Assembly (NCBI GenBank): GCA_963829585.1
Contig: CAWHJD010000016.1
Coordinates: 262,435-326,434, forward strand
Length of the DNA stretch: 64,000 nucleotides
DNA from: Sva-07 sp963829585
GTDB taxonomy: Bacteria > Actinomycetota > Acidimicrobiia > Acidimicrobiales > Ilumatobacteraceae
Direction: 5' to 3'
Shown here: piece after piece, positions 58,023-64,000 of the stretch
Position numbering within the stretch: position 1 is the stretch's first letter
Layout: each line of letters opens with the position of its first letter
Notes under the pieces: generated by a model
Seen by the model: the letters and a program-made list of their open reading frames with translations, nothing else
What the model was told of the DNA's origin: nothing
The model's database searches: none
Position numbers and translations under genes: made by a program

Positions 58023-59138
58023 TCAGATGCCGATGCGCTGGGCGAGCTGCTCGCGGTGATACGTGGGATCACCGAAGAGGAGCTCGGAGCTCTTGGCCCG
58101 CTTGAAGTAGAGGTGGGCCGGGTGCTCCCAGGTGAAGCCGATGCCACCGTGGATCTGGATGTTCTCGGCCGCAGCGTGGAAGTACGCCTCCGAGCAGTAG
58201 GCCTTGGCGAGCGAAGCGGTCGACGGCAGTTCGTCGTTCATCTCGCTGGCGCACCACATGCCGTAGTAGGCAGCCGACTTGGCCGACTCGACCTCGAGCA
58301 GCATGTCGGCGCACTTGTGCTTGATGGCCTGGAACGAACCGATCGGACGGCCGAACTGCACGCGGACCTTGGCGTACTCGACTGCCATCTCGAGCACCTT
58401 CTGTGCTCCACCGACCTCTTCGGCAGCGAGCGCAACCGCAGCGAGGTCGAGGACGGTCTCGAGCGTGTCCCAGCCCTTGCCCTCCTCGCCGATCAGCGTG
58501 GCCGGCGTGTTCGAGAAGTCGAGCTTGGCCTGCTTGCGGGTCTGGTCCATCGTCGACAGCGAGGTCCTGGTGAGGCCGGCGGCATCGCCGTCGACCGCGA
58601 ACAGGCTCGTGCCGGCGCCGGTCTTGGCCGCCACCAGGATGAGGCTGGCCACGTGGCCGTCGAGCACGAACGACTTCGTGCCGCTGAGCGTGTACCCGTC
58701 GCCGGACTTGGTGGCCTCCATCGTGATGCCCGACTCGTCCCACTTGCCCGAGGGCTCGGTGTAGGCCAGCGTGGCGATGGTCTCGCCCGAGGCGATGCCC
58801 GGGAGGTACTTGGCCTTGGCGGCCTCGTCACCCGACTGCAGCAGCGTGTTGGCGGCGAGCACGGCGGTGGAGAAGAACGGGGCGCACAGCAGCGCACGGC
58901 CCATCTCCTCGAGCACGATGCCGAGTTCGACGAAGCCGTAGCCCGAGCCGCCGAACTCCTCGGGGATCGACAGGCCCTGGAGGCCCATCTGCTCGCCCAT
59001 CTGGCTCCAGACCGCGGCGTCGTAGCCGTCCTCGGTCTCCATCAGCTCGCGAACCGCTTCCTCGGAGCTCTTGTTCTCGAGGAACGAGCGCACGGTCTTG
59101 CGGAGTTCTTCCTGTTCATCGGTGAAGGCAAAGTTCAT
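58023..59138 (-). CDS. Acyl-CoA dehydrogenase
   Basis: Intact, 371 residues; ATG 59138 is chosen because it gives NFAFTDEQEELRKTVRSFLE, the standard first helix. FAD/substrate segments are EFGGSGYGFVELGIVLEEMG, IATLAYTEPSGKWDE, YTLSGTKSFVLDG, then the C-terminal helical domain with VQFGRPIGSFQAIKHKCADM and the FAD-binding IQIHGGIGFTWEHPAHLYFK. This is the shorter type of dehydrogenase often found in pairs in actinobacterial steroid or branched acyl-CoA breakdown. The general-base Glu cannot be placed with certainty. Divergent from the toxin-antitoxin pair. Confidence 0.92.
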   Translation of the reverse strand: MNFAFTDEQEELRKTVRSFLENKSSEEAVRELMETEDGYDAAVWSQMGEQMGLQGLSIPEEFGGSGYGFVELGIVLEEMGRALLCAPFFSTAVLAANTLLQSGDEAAKAKYLPGIASGETIATLAYTEPSGKWDESGITMEATKSGDGYTLSGTKSFVLDGHVASLILVAAKTGAGTSLFAVDGDAAGLTRTSLSTMDQTRKQAKLDFSNTPATLIGEEGKGWDTLETVLDLAAVALAAEEVGGAQKVLEMAVEYAKVRVQFGRPIGSFQAIKHKCADMLLEVESAKSAAYYGMWCASEMNDELPSTASLAKAYCSEAYFHAAAENIQIHGGIGFTWEHPAHLYFKRAKSSELLFGDPTYHREQLAQRIGI

Positions 59139-59182
59139 GGGCGAGATCATGGCGGGCTTGCGCATCACACCGCAACTCTGCT

Positions 59183-59202
59183 TGTGTACACATGTGGACA
59201 CA
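59183..59202. promoter_or_regulatory. 20-base palindrome over the antitoxin start
   Basis: A near-perfect inverted repeat (18 of 20 positions) centred on CACATGTG overlaps GTG 59194. It is placed as the operator for self-repression by the antitoxin, and also lies between the divergent dehydrogenase and the toxin-antitoxin genes. Confidence 0.6.
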
Positions 59203-59478
59203 CATGAGGTCAGATCGATCGGCATCCGAGAACTGCGCGCCGGGCTGGCCGAAGCTGTTCGACGCGCCGGGGCGGGCGACCGCACGGTGGTGACGGCCGC
59301 GGGCCGCCCTGTCGCCCAACTCGGCCCGCTCGACGCCGACGCACCCGACCTCGAACGCCTCATCAGCGCGGGTGGGGTGATCCCACCGCGCCGCACCAGC
59401 GAATGGCGAGCGCCCGAACCGGTGCCGGTGTGGGCCGGCGTCCGCATCGACCAGGTCCTGCGAGAGCTCCGCGGATGA
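59194..59478 (+). CDS. Type II antitoxin, Phd/VapB-like
   Basis: GTG 59194 gives 94 residues: VDTHEVRSIGIRELRAGLAE, AVRRAGAGDRTVVTAAGRPV, AQLGPLDADAPDLERLISAG. The I-G-I-R-E-L-R-x-x-L start and the V-T-x-x-G-R-P-V-A-x-L block are the Phd/YefM-type DNA-binding fold. The C-terminus (ISAGGVIPPRRTSEW onward) would wrap the toxin. The open frame extends to 59071, but that part is antisense to the dehydrogenase and not family-like. The toxin follows 193 bases later, an unusually long spacing filled by a duplicated repeat. Confidence 0.82.
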   Translation: MDTHEVRSIGIRELRAGLAEAVRRAGAGDRTVVTAAGRPVAQLGPLDADAPDLERLISAGGVIPPRRTSEWRAPEPVPVWAGVRIDQVLRELRG

Positions 59479-59501
59479 TGGACCCGACCTCCAACCCCAC
59501 A

Positions 59502-59662
59502 CCCCAACCCGGTTTGCGGGAGGACTTGGTTGGCCCGCCCAACCAGACTGCAACGCAAACCGGATGGGAGGGCCCGTCACCCGACACCAGCCCCAACCCG
59601 GTTTGCGGGAGGGTTTGGTTGACCCGTCCCAACCAGACTGCAACGCAAACCGGATGGGAGGG
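59502..59662 (+). repeat. Two copies of a ~71-base palindromic repeat inside the toxin-antitoxin operon
   Basis: Copy 1 (59502-59572) and copy 2 (59591-59662) share CCCCAACCCGGTTTGCGGG, TTGGTTG, CAACCAGACTGCAACG and CAAACCGGATGGGAGG, offset by 89 bases. Within each copy CGGTTTGCG pairs with CGCAAACCG, and TTGGTTG pairs with CAACCA, giving a long imperfect hairpin. It looks like a dispersed REP/MITE-type element, here inserted twice between antitoxin and toxin. Confidence 0.8.
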
Positions 59663-59671
59663 GTGGGGGCG

Positions 59672-60076
59672 ATGACGGTGATGCTCGACACGAGTGCGCT
59701 GCTCGCACTCGGCATCGACGGAGTGCAGCGGGCGACCACGCTCGCGGCGCTCGACGCCGATCCGATCTGGGCGGCCTCGGCAATGGCGCTCACGGAAGCG
59801 CTGCCTGCGATCGACCGCCTGACCGACGAGCCGATCCTGCGCCTCGACCTGGAAGACGCCATCCGCCTCGCGTGGGATCATCTCCACGTCGTCCCGGTCG
59901 ATCAACGCTGCCTCGACCGAGCGGCCGCGCTGGCACGCAGCCAGCCGGTCCGCCTCAGCGACGCGATCCATTTCGCGGCCGCCGAACGGCTCCCCGGCCC
60001 GATTCGGTTCGTCACGTTCGATCCGGCGCACATCGGCGTCGCCATGGGTCTCGGCTTCGAAGTGGTCAGTTCGTGA
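59672..60076 (+). CDS. PIN-domain toxin (VapC-like)
   Basis: ATG 59672, 134 residues. MTVMLDTSALLALGIDGVQR gives the first acidic residue of the PIN nuclease, ASAMALTEALPAIDRL the second (Glu), LARSQPVRLSDAIHFAAAER the third (Asp), and FVTFDPAHIGVAMGLGFEVV the last. All four acidic positions are present, so it should be an active metal-dependent RNase held off by the antitoxin at 59194. Spacing to the antitoxin is enlarged by the duplicated palindromic repeat, whose hairpins could change how much toxin is made. Confidence 0.88.
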   Translation: MTVMLDTSALLALGIDGVQRATTLAALDADPIWAASAMALTEALPAIDRLTDEPILRLDLEDAIRLAWDHLHVVPVDQRCLDRAAALARSQPVRLSDAIHFAAAERLPGPIRFVTFDPAHIGVAMGLGFEVVSS

Positions 60077-60112
60077 GCGGAGTCCCGCTGTGACTCACTA
60101 TCGTCAGCCGAC

Positions 60113-60889
60113 GTGACGACGTCATCGACCCCCACCACCGATGCCACCTCCGGCGTCCTGTCGGTGGTGATGCCGTGCTTCAACGAGGAGCAGACCGTCA
60201 AGACGATCATCGACCGCGTGCTCGAGTCACCGCTCGTCGGTGAGGTGATCGCCGTCGACGACGCCTCGACGGACGCGACCCTGTCGATCCTGCGCGGATA
60301 CGACGACGACCGGCTGCGTGTCATCACGCAGCCGGTGAACCGCGGCAAGGGCGCCGCCCTCCGACTCGGGTTCTCCGAAGCGACGAAGCCGTACGTCATC
60401 GTGCAGGACGCCGACCTCGAGTACGACCCGGCCGAGTACCCGAAGGTGCTCGGCCCGCTGCTCACCGACGAGGCCGACGTCGTCTACGGCTCCCGCTTCA
60501 GCGGCGGCGATGCGCGGCGCATCCTCTACTTCTGGCACACCCTCGGCAACCGGGTCCTCACCCTGGCGTCGAACATGGCGACCAATCTGAATCTCAGCGA
60601 CATGGAGACCTGCTACAAGGCGTTCCGTCGCGAGATCATCCAGGGCATCGACATCGAGGAGGACCGCTTCGGCTTCGAACCCGAGGTGACCGCGAAGATC
60701 GCTGCCCTGCACTGCCGCGTGTACGAGGTGGGCATCACCTACTACGGCCGCACCTACGACGAGGGCAAGAAGATCGGCTGGCGCGACGGTGTCCGAGCAA
60801 TGTTCTGCATCGTTGCGTACTCCCCGACCGGCGTGCGCTTCGGCCTCCGACGGGCGAGCCCGCTCGTCGCCCGACTCACCGGGTCCTGA
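60113..60889 (+). CDS. DPM1-like GT2 glycosyltransferase
   Basis: Intact, 258 residues from GTG 60113. GVLSVVMPCFNEEQTVKTII, VIAVDDASTDATLSILRG, QPVNRGKGAALRLGFSEA, the D-x-D VIVQDADLEYDPAEYP, VVYGSRFSGGDARRILYFWH, and LNLSDMETCYKAFRREIIQG with FGFEPEVTAKIAAL follow in order. The W-H-T-L-G-N block and the YYGRTYDEGKKIGWRDG end define the UDP-Glc/Man:polyprenyl-phosphate transferases without a C-terminal membrane anchor. It should load a polyprenyl phosphate with one sugar. It faces the methyltransferase at 60898 tail to tail with an 8-base gap. Confidence 0.9.
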   Translation: MTTSSTPTTDATSGVLSVVMPCFNEEQTVKTIIDRVLESPLVGEVIAVDDASTDATLSILRGYDDDRLRVITQPVNRGKGAALRLGFSEATKPYVIVQDADLEYDPAEYPKVLGPLLTDEADVVYGSRFSGGDARRILYFWHTLGNRVLTLASNMATNLNLSDMETCYKAFRREIIQGIDIEEDRFGFEPEVTAKIAALHCRVYEVGITYYGRTYDEGKKIGWRDGVRAMFCIVAYSPTGVRFGLRRASPLVARLTGS

Positions 60890-60897
60890 GGCGACGC

Positions 60898-61641
60898 TCA
60901 GGAACGCGGCTTGCGCGCGACGACGAACACCGACTGACCGAACGGCATCCGGACGCGCTCCTCGATCCATCGCACGACCGGAACGATGTAGCGGTCGAAG
61001 ATCTTCACGGTGGTCGGTGACGTCGGCTCCTGACGCAGGAGCCGCACCAGCAACAGCCAGCTGAACCAGCCCGGCATGTTCACGTACCGAGATTCGACCA
61101 CCTCGTACCCGGCGAGTCGAACGTCACGTTCGACCTCGCCCTTGCGGTACCGGCGGACGTGGCCGAGCTTCTCGTCGAAAGGGCTGTAGAGGAACTGGAA
61201 GGCGGGCACCCAGATCGCCAGACACGCGCCTGGCTGCAGGCGTTCGCCGATCTCGCGCAGCACGCCTTGGTCGTCGGCGATGTGTTCGAGCACGTTGATC
61301 ATCACGGCCGACCCGAACACCGGCTCAGCCGGGACATCGGCGACCACGCCATCGACCGCGGTCACCCGATCGTCCGATGCGTAGCGATCCGCGAGGACCG
61401 TCGCAGCGTGGCCGCCCGGCTCGACGGCGGTCACCGCACCGAACCCCGCGAAGCTCTCCGTGAACGTGCCGTGACCCGCGCCGACTTCGAGGATCGGGCC
61501 GGCGAGATGCGGTCGTGCCAGATCGACGATCCAGTTGCGGTAGTTCTCGGCGTCGTCGAGCGAGTCGAGCGTCGACGCCAGCGTCGCATCGACCTCGCTC
61601 GGGTCGAACGAGCGAGTCGAACCAGGATCGGAGTCAGCCAC
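60898..61641 (-). CDS. SAM-dependent methyltransferase
   Basis: GTG 61641 (ADSDPGSTRSFDPSEVDATL) is preferred; the frame is open to 61710 but those residues are not family-like. Intact, 247 residues: PILEVGAGHGTFTESFAG is the SAM site, AVEPGGHAATVL motif II, MINVLEHIADDQGVLREIG, and LAIWVPAFQFLYSPFDEKLG with HVRRYRKGEVERDVRLAGYE. The last part (RLLRQEPTSPTTVKIFDRYI, GQSVFVVARKPRS) matches its paralogue at 47284-48151. Both copies neighbour a DPM1-like GT2, which suggests they act on the same polyprenyl-linked intermediates. Confidence 0.85.
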   Translation of the reverse strand: MADSDPGSTRSFDPSEVDATLASTLDSLDDAENYRNWIVDLARPHLAGPILEVGAGHGTFTESFAGFGAVTAVEPGGHAATVLADRYASDDRVTAVDGVVADVPAEPVFGSAVMINVLEHIADDQGVLREIGERLQPGACLAIWVPAFQFLYSPFDEKLGHVRRYRKGEVERDVRLAGYEVVESRYVNMPGWFSWLLLVRLLRQEPTSPTTVKIFDRYIVPVVRWIEERVRMPFGQSVFVVARKPRS

Positions 61642-61745
61642 GAGCCCGCACGCTAACGACCTGGCGGTCCCACTGCGGACCTTGGCCGCCGGAATGTACC
61701 CCGGCCGCACCGAGAAGTCCGTACGACGACTGCCAGACTGTGCGC

Positions 61746-62369
61746 ATGGCGACTCCCGACACGCTCCACTGGTCGAACCCCGACGTCGAGGTGCACAAGG
61801 TGGTGGTCGGACCGTACGAGAACAACGTGTTCGTCGTGCGGTGTCGCGCCACCGGCGAGGCGGTCCTGCTCGACGCCGCGAACGAACACGAACAACTCCT
61901 CGAGCTGTGTCAGCGACTCGGCGTGAAGCGAGTGCTCGAGACGCACGGGCACTGGGACCACATCCAGGCGGTGCCCGCCATGCGCGAGGCGGGCTACGAG
62001 GTGGCCGTCACGTCGCTCGACGCGCCGATGCTCAAGGACGTCGGCTACGACGTGTTCATCGACGACGCCGAGGTGATCGAGGTCGGTCGCCTCCGGCTCC
62101 ACGCCATCCACAACCCCGGCCACACCCCCGGATCGATCTCGTTCGCACTCGCCGACACGCCATTGCTGTTCACCGGCGACACGCTGTTCCCCGGCGGACC
62201 GGGCAACACGTCGTTCGAGAATGCAGACTTCGGCACGATCATCACCTCGATCACCTCGAAGTTGTTCACGTTTCCCGACGACACGATCGTGCTGCCGGGC
62301 CACGGGCTCGACACGACAATCGGCACCGAACGCCCACACCTCGACGAGTGGATCGAACGCGGCTGGTAG
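61746..62369 (+). CDS. Metallo-beta-lactamase-fold hydrolase (glyoxalase II-like)
   Basis: Intact, 207 residues from ATG 61746. The zinc ligands are all visible: VLETHGHWDHIQAVPAM (H-x-H-x-D-H), AIHNPGHTPGSISFAL, LLFTGDTLFPGGPGNTSFEN and the final TIVLPGHGLDT. The order and the L-F-P-G-G-x-G loop are those of the glyoxalase II-like thioesterases. A role in thiol (mycothiol) ester breakdown is possible but not shown. It sits 104 bases from the divergent methyltransferase and six bases before the next GT-C gene, so it is probably cotranscribed with that. Confidence 0.87.
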   Translation: MATPDTLHWSNPDVEVHKVVVGPYENNVFVVRCRATGEAVLLDAANEHEQLLELCQRLGVKRVLETHGHWDHIQAVPAMREAGYEVAVTSLDAPMLKDVGYDVFIDDAEVIEVGRLRLHAIHNPGHTPGSISFALADTPLLFTGDTLFPGGPGNTSFENADFGTIITSITSKLFTFPDDTIVLPGHGLDTTIGTERPHLDEWIERGW

Positions 62370-62375
62370 CCGTTC

Positions 62376-63958
62376 GTGACGGATCGGTCAGAGGCCGACC
62401 AGCAGACCGACACGGGCCGACCTCCGCAACCTCAGGCCACCGATCGGTACCGGGCAATGCTCGCGGTCGGTGCCGCCGCGGCCGGTGCCGTGGTTCTCGC
62501 CGCGCTCCTGGCCGGCCCGGCTGCGCGGCTGGACTTCTTCTTCGACGAGGTGTGGCGAGTCGAGCAGGTACGCAGCGCCAATCCGATTCCCGCCTATCTC
62601 GATGGTCCGGCACCCATCCCACCCGGCTGGGTGTTCGCCCTCTGGTCGGTCTTCGAGATCGTTCCCGATCGGCGGCCCCTGATCCGCGCCGCCGGCGTAC
62701 TGTTCATCGTCCCGCTGTTGGTGTTCCTCACGCTCACCCTTCGGACGATCCTGCACCGCGCCAGCGGCGTGTCGACGGCAACGTTTCGCCGCTGTGCTGG
62801 CGGCACTCCTGACCGCAACGACGAGTGCGGTGGCTGCGCACGCCGTGTACTTCAACAACTACCTCGCCGACATCGCGGTCGCCGCCGCGATCCTCTACGT
62901 GCTCACCCGGCTCGACCTCGGCGACGCCGACGATCCCAGAACGTGGACCTCCATCGTCATCGTCGCGGCGATCGCTCCATGGTTGTCGCAGAGCGCACTC
63001 TTCCTCGTCCCCGTCGCGTGCGTCATCGTCGCCGGCCACCGGGCCCGCCGGCCGAAGACGGGCGCTGGCCGGCGGCAGCTGCGCTCTGCGCGTCGACGGC
63101 CGTGGTGGCGTTGGCGTTCGTCCTCCCCGTCGCCCGACGCGGCACGATCGAGGATTACTGGGCGCCCGAAACGCCGTCGGCCGGGCTCGGAGAACTCCTC
63201 CGACGCTTCGCGACCACGTTCGTCGACGCCGCCTATCCCCCGTGGGTCGGCGACCGGCCGGCGCTGCTGGTCGCCGGTCTGACGCTGACGGTCGTCGGGC
63301 TCGTGATCCTGCAACGGCGGTGGCGCTGGTGGATTCCCCTGTACGTGAGCGCCCAGGCGTTCGCGCTCGTCGCGGGGTTCGTGGTCACCTGGCCGGTCAC
63401 GTTCGTTCGGGTCAACGGCGGTTTCCAGGTACTCGTGTACGCGGCTGCCCCGGTCGCGGTCGCGTTCGGCATCGCAACCCTCGTCCGAGAGGTCGCGACG
63501 AGGTCGCAGAGCAGGGCGGCCGCTGCAGCAGTCGCGGCCGCGCTTGAGCCTCACGGCACTGATGGTGTGGTGGCCGAACGAGGTCGTCTCCAACTCGCAG
63601 TCGCGAGACGGTCTTCGCTCGGGGCCTCTCCGACGATCTGCAGGTGATCGTCGACTCCGCACGACCGGACGACCTCGTGGTCGCATATCACCTCAGCGGA
63701 CCGTACGTGCGCAATCGTCTCGTCGACGACCGGGTGGCCCCTGCGGTCACGATCGTCGATCAGGCCCGTCAGACCGTCGACCAACTCGACGAGTTCGTCG
63801 ACGCCGAGACCGGGTCGGTCTGGTGCGTGATCCCGTACGACGCAGGCCCGGATGCGAGCAGCGAGGCGTGCCGGATCGACGACGACTGGATCGAAGGCCT
63901 CCGCATGAACGGCAGCCGCGCCGCCATCGTGAGATTGGACCGTCAGAATCCGACCTGA
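62376..63958 (+). CDS. GT-C membrane glycosyltransferase (frame broken)
   Basis: GTG 62376. A first helix (MLAVGAAAAGAVVLAALLAG) is followed by the loop ARLDFFFDEVWRVEQVRSAN, an acidic motif in the GT-C catalytic position, then IPPGWVFALWSVFEIV. More helices: GVLFIVPLLVFLTLTLRTIL, LAALLTATTSAVAAHAVYFN, DIAVAAAILYVLTRLD, WTSIVIVAAIAPWLSQSAL, ALCASTAVVALAFVLPVAR, VAGLTLTVVGLVILQRRW and PVAVAFGIATLVREV. The soluble C-terminus has VIVDSARPDDLVVAYHLSGP and ASSEACRIDDDWIEGLRMNG, ending at TGA 63956-63958. Breaks are near 62800, 63055 and 63545. With 60113 and 60898 it forms the second GT2 / methyltransferase / GT-C set. Confidence 0.72.
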
Positions 63959-63989
63959 AACGCTCGGGTCTGACCCCCGTGTTTCAGGT
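63953..63989 (+). terminator. Hairpin overlapping the last stop codon
   Basis: ACCTGAAAC (63953-63961) pairs with GTTTCAGGT (63981-63989). The loop contains a second self-complementary GGGTCTGACCC. It overlaps the TGA of the GT-C gene and is probably its terminator; the loop motif suggests it may also belong to a dispersed repeat. Confidence 0.55.
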
Positions 63990-64000
63990 TGCGTGTCAGT

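Noticed and set aside
57468..59207. A 579-codon plus-strand frame
   Set aside because: It is antisense to the intact acyl-CoA dehydrogenase and the small membrane protein and has no recognisable motif.
59502..59662. Could the two palindromic copies be a tRNA, riboswitch or short CRISPR?
   Set aside because: There are only two copies, there is no cloverleaf or known riboswitch pattern, and the space between the copies is under 20 bases; a dispersed palindromic repeat fits better.
1..64000. tRNA or rRNA genes, prophage, conjugation or defence genes
   Set aside because: Reading both strands I saw no rRNA-like stretch, no convincing tRNA and no phage, conjugation or restriction/defence motif apart from the toxin-antitoxin pair. 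A dedicated tRNA search was not possible.

Overview
The window is high-GC DNA with actinobacterial style: many GTG starts, C/G-ending codons, a mycothiol-type DinB-fold enzyme, and an envelope built with many polyprenyl-phosphate-dependent (GT-C) transferases. Taken together I would place it in a marine or soil actinobacterium, with class Acidimicrobiia (Ilumatobacter-like) as my best guess. That placement is inference; there is no rRNA or marker gene here. Many genes are broken into two to six pieces by single-base frame changes, although the pieces align end to end with known families. I read most of these as uncorrected indels in the assembly and annotate the whole gene span, noting the breaks.

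From 1 to about 49.8 kb is one very large surface-glycan locus. It starts with a surface protein carrying three 'DTR' repeats (3-1868). A GT2-GT4 fusion, a methyltransferase, a double GT4, a DPM1-like GT2 and a GT-C protein follow (1885-10475). An ABC-2 polysaccharide exporter comes next (Wzt-like 10576-11786, Wzm-like 11899-12713), then two GT4s, methyltransferases, an unusual flippase-like/GT2 fusion (16905-18899) and a normal flippase (18946-20237). An insertion-sequence graveyard (22.4-24.0 kb and 26.5-27.1 kb) brackets a lower-GC GT-C gene. The stretch 27-38 kb holds two more GT-C/YfhO-like proteins, a UDP-GlcNAc 2-epimerase-like gene, GDP-fucose synthesis (gmd, fcl), galE and an FkbM methyltransferase. 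The stretch 38-45.3 kb is an array of four closely related GT2 proteins around a GT-C gene and an IS scar. After an IS21 remnant there is a GT2 / methyltransferase / GT-C trio (46.2-49.8 kb).

A strong bidirectional hairpin (49941-49989) separates this from a second region. That region has a secreted three-repeat protein (50014-51273), a PIG-V-like mannosyltransferase coupled to an alpha/beta hydrolase, and a secreted zinc metalloprotease carrying the same three repeats (53660-56198). Ordinary housekeeping or accessory genes follow: a mycothiol-dependent maleylpyruvate isomerase-family protein, an acyl-CoA dehydrogenase, and a toxin-antitoxin pair containing a duplicated palindromic repeat. 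A second GT2 / methyltransferase / GT-C trio, with a metallo-beta-lactamase-fold hydrolase inserted, closes the window (60.1-64.0 kb).

How it works together (inference): DPM1-like GT2s charge a polyprenyl phosphate with single sugars, GT-C proteins use those donors outside the membrane, and GT4/GT2 enzymes build a fucose-containing chain inside. The flippases and the ABC exporter move glycan across, and methyltransferases cap or decorate it. The repeat-bearing surface proteins are candidates for association with that glycan.
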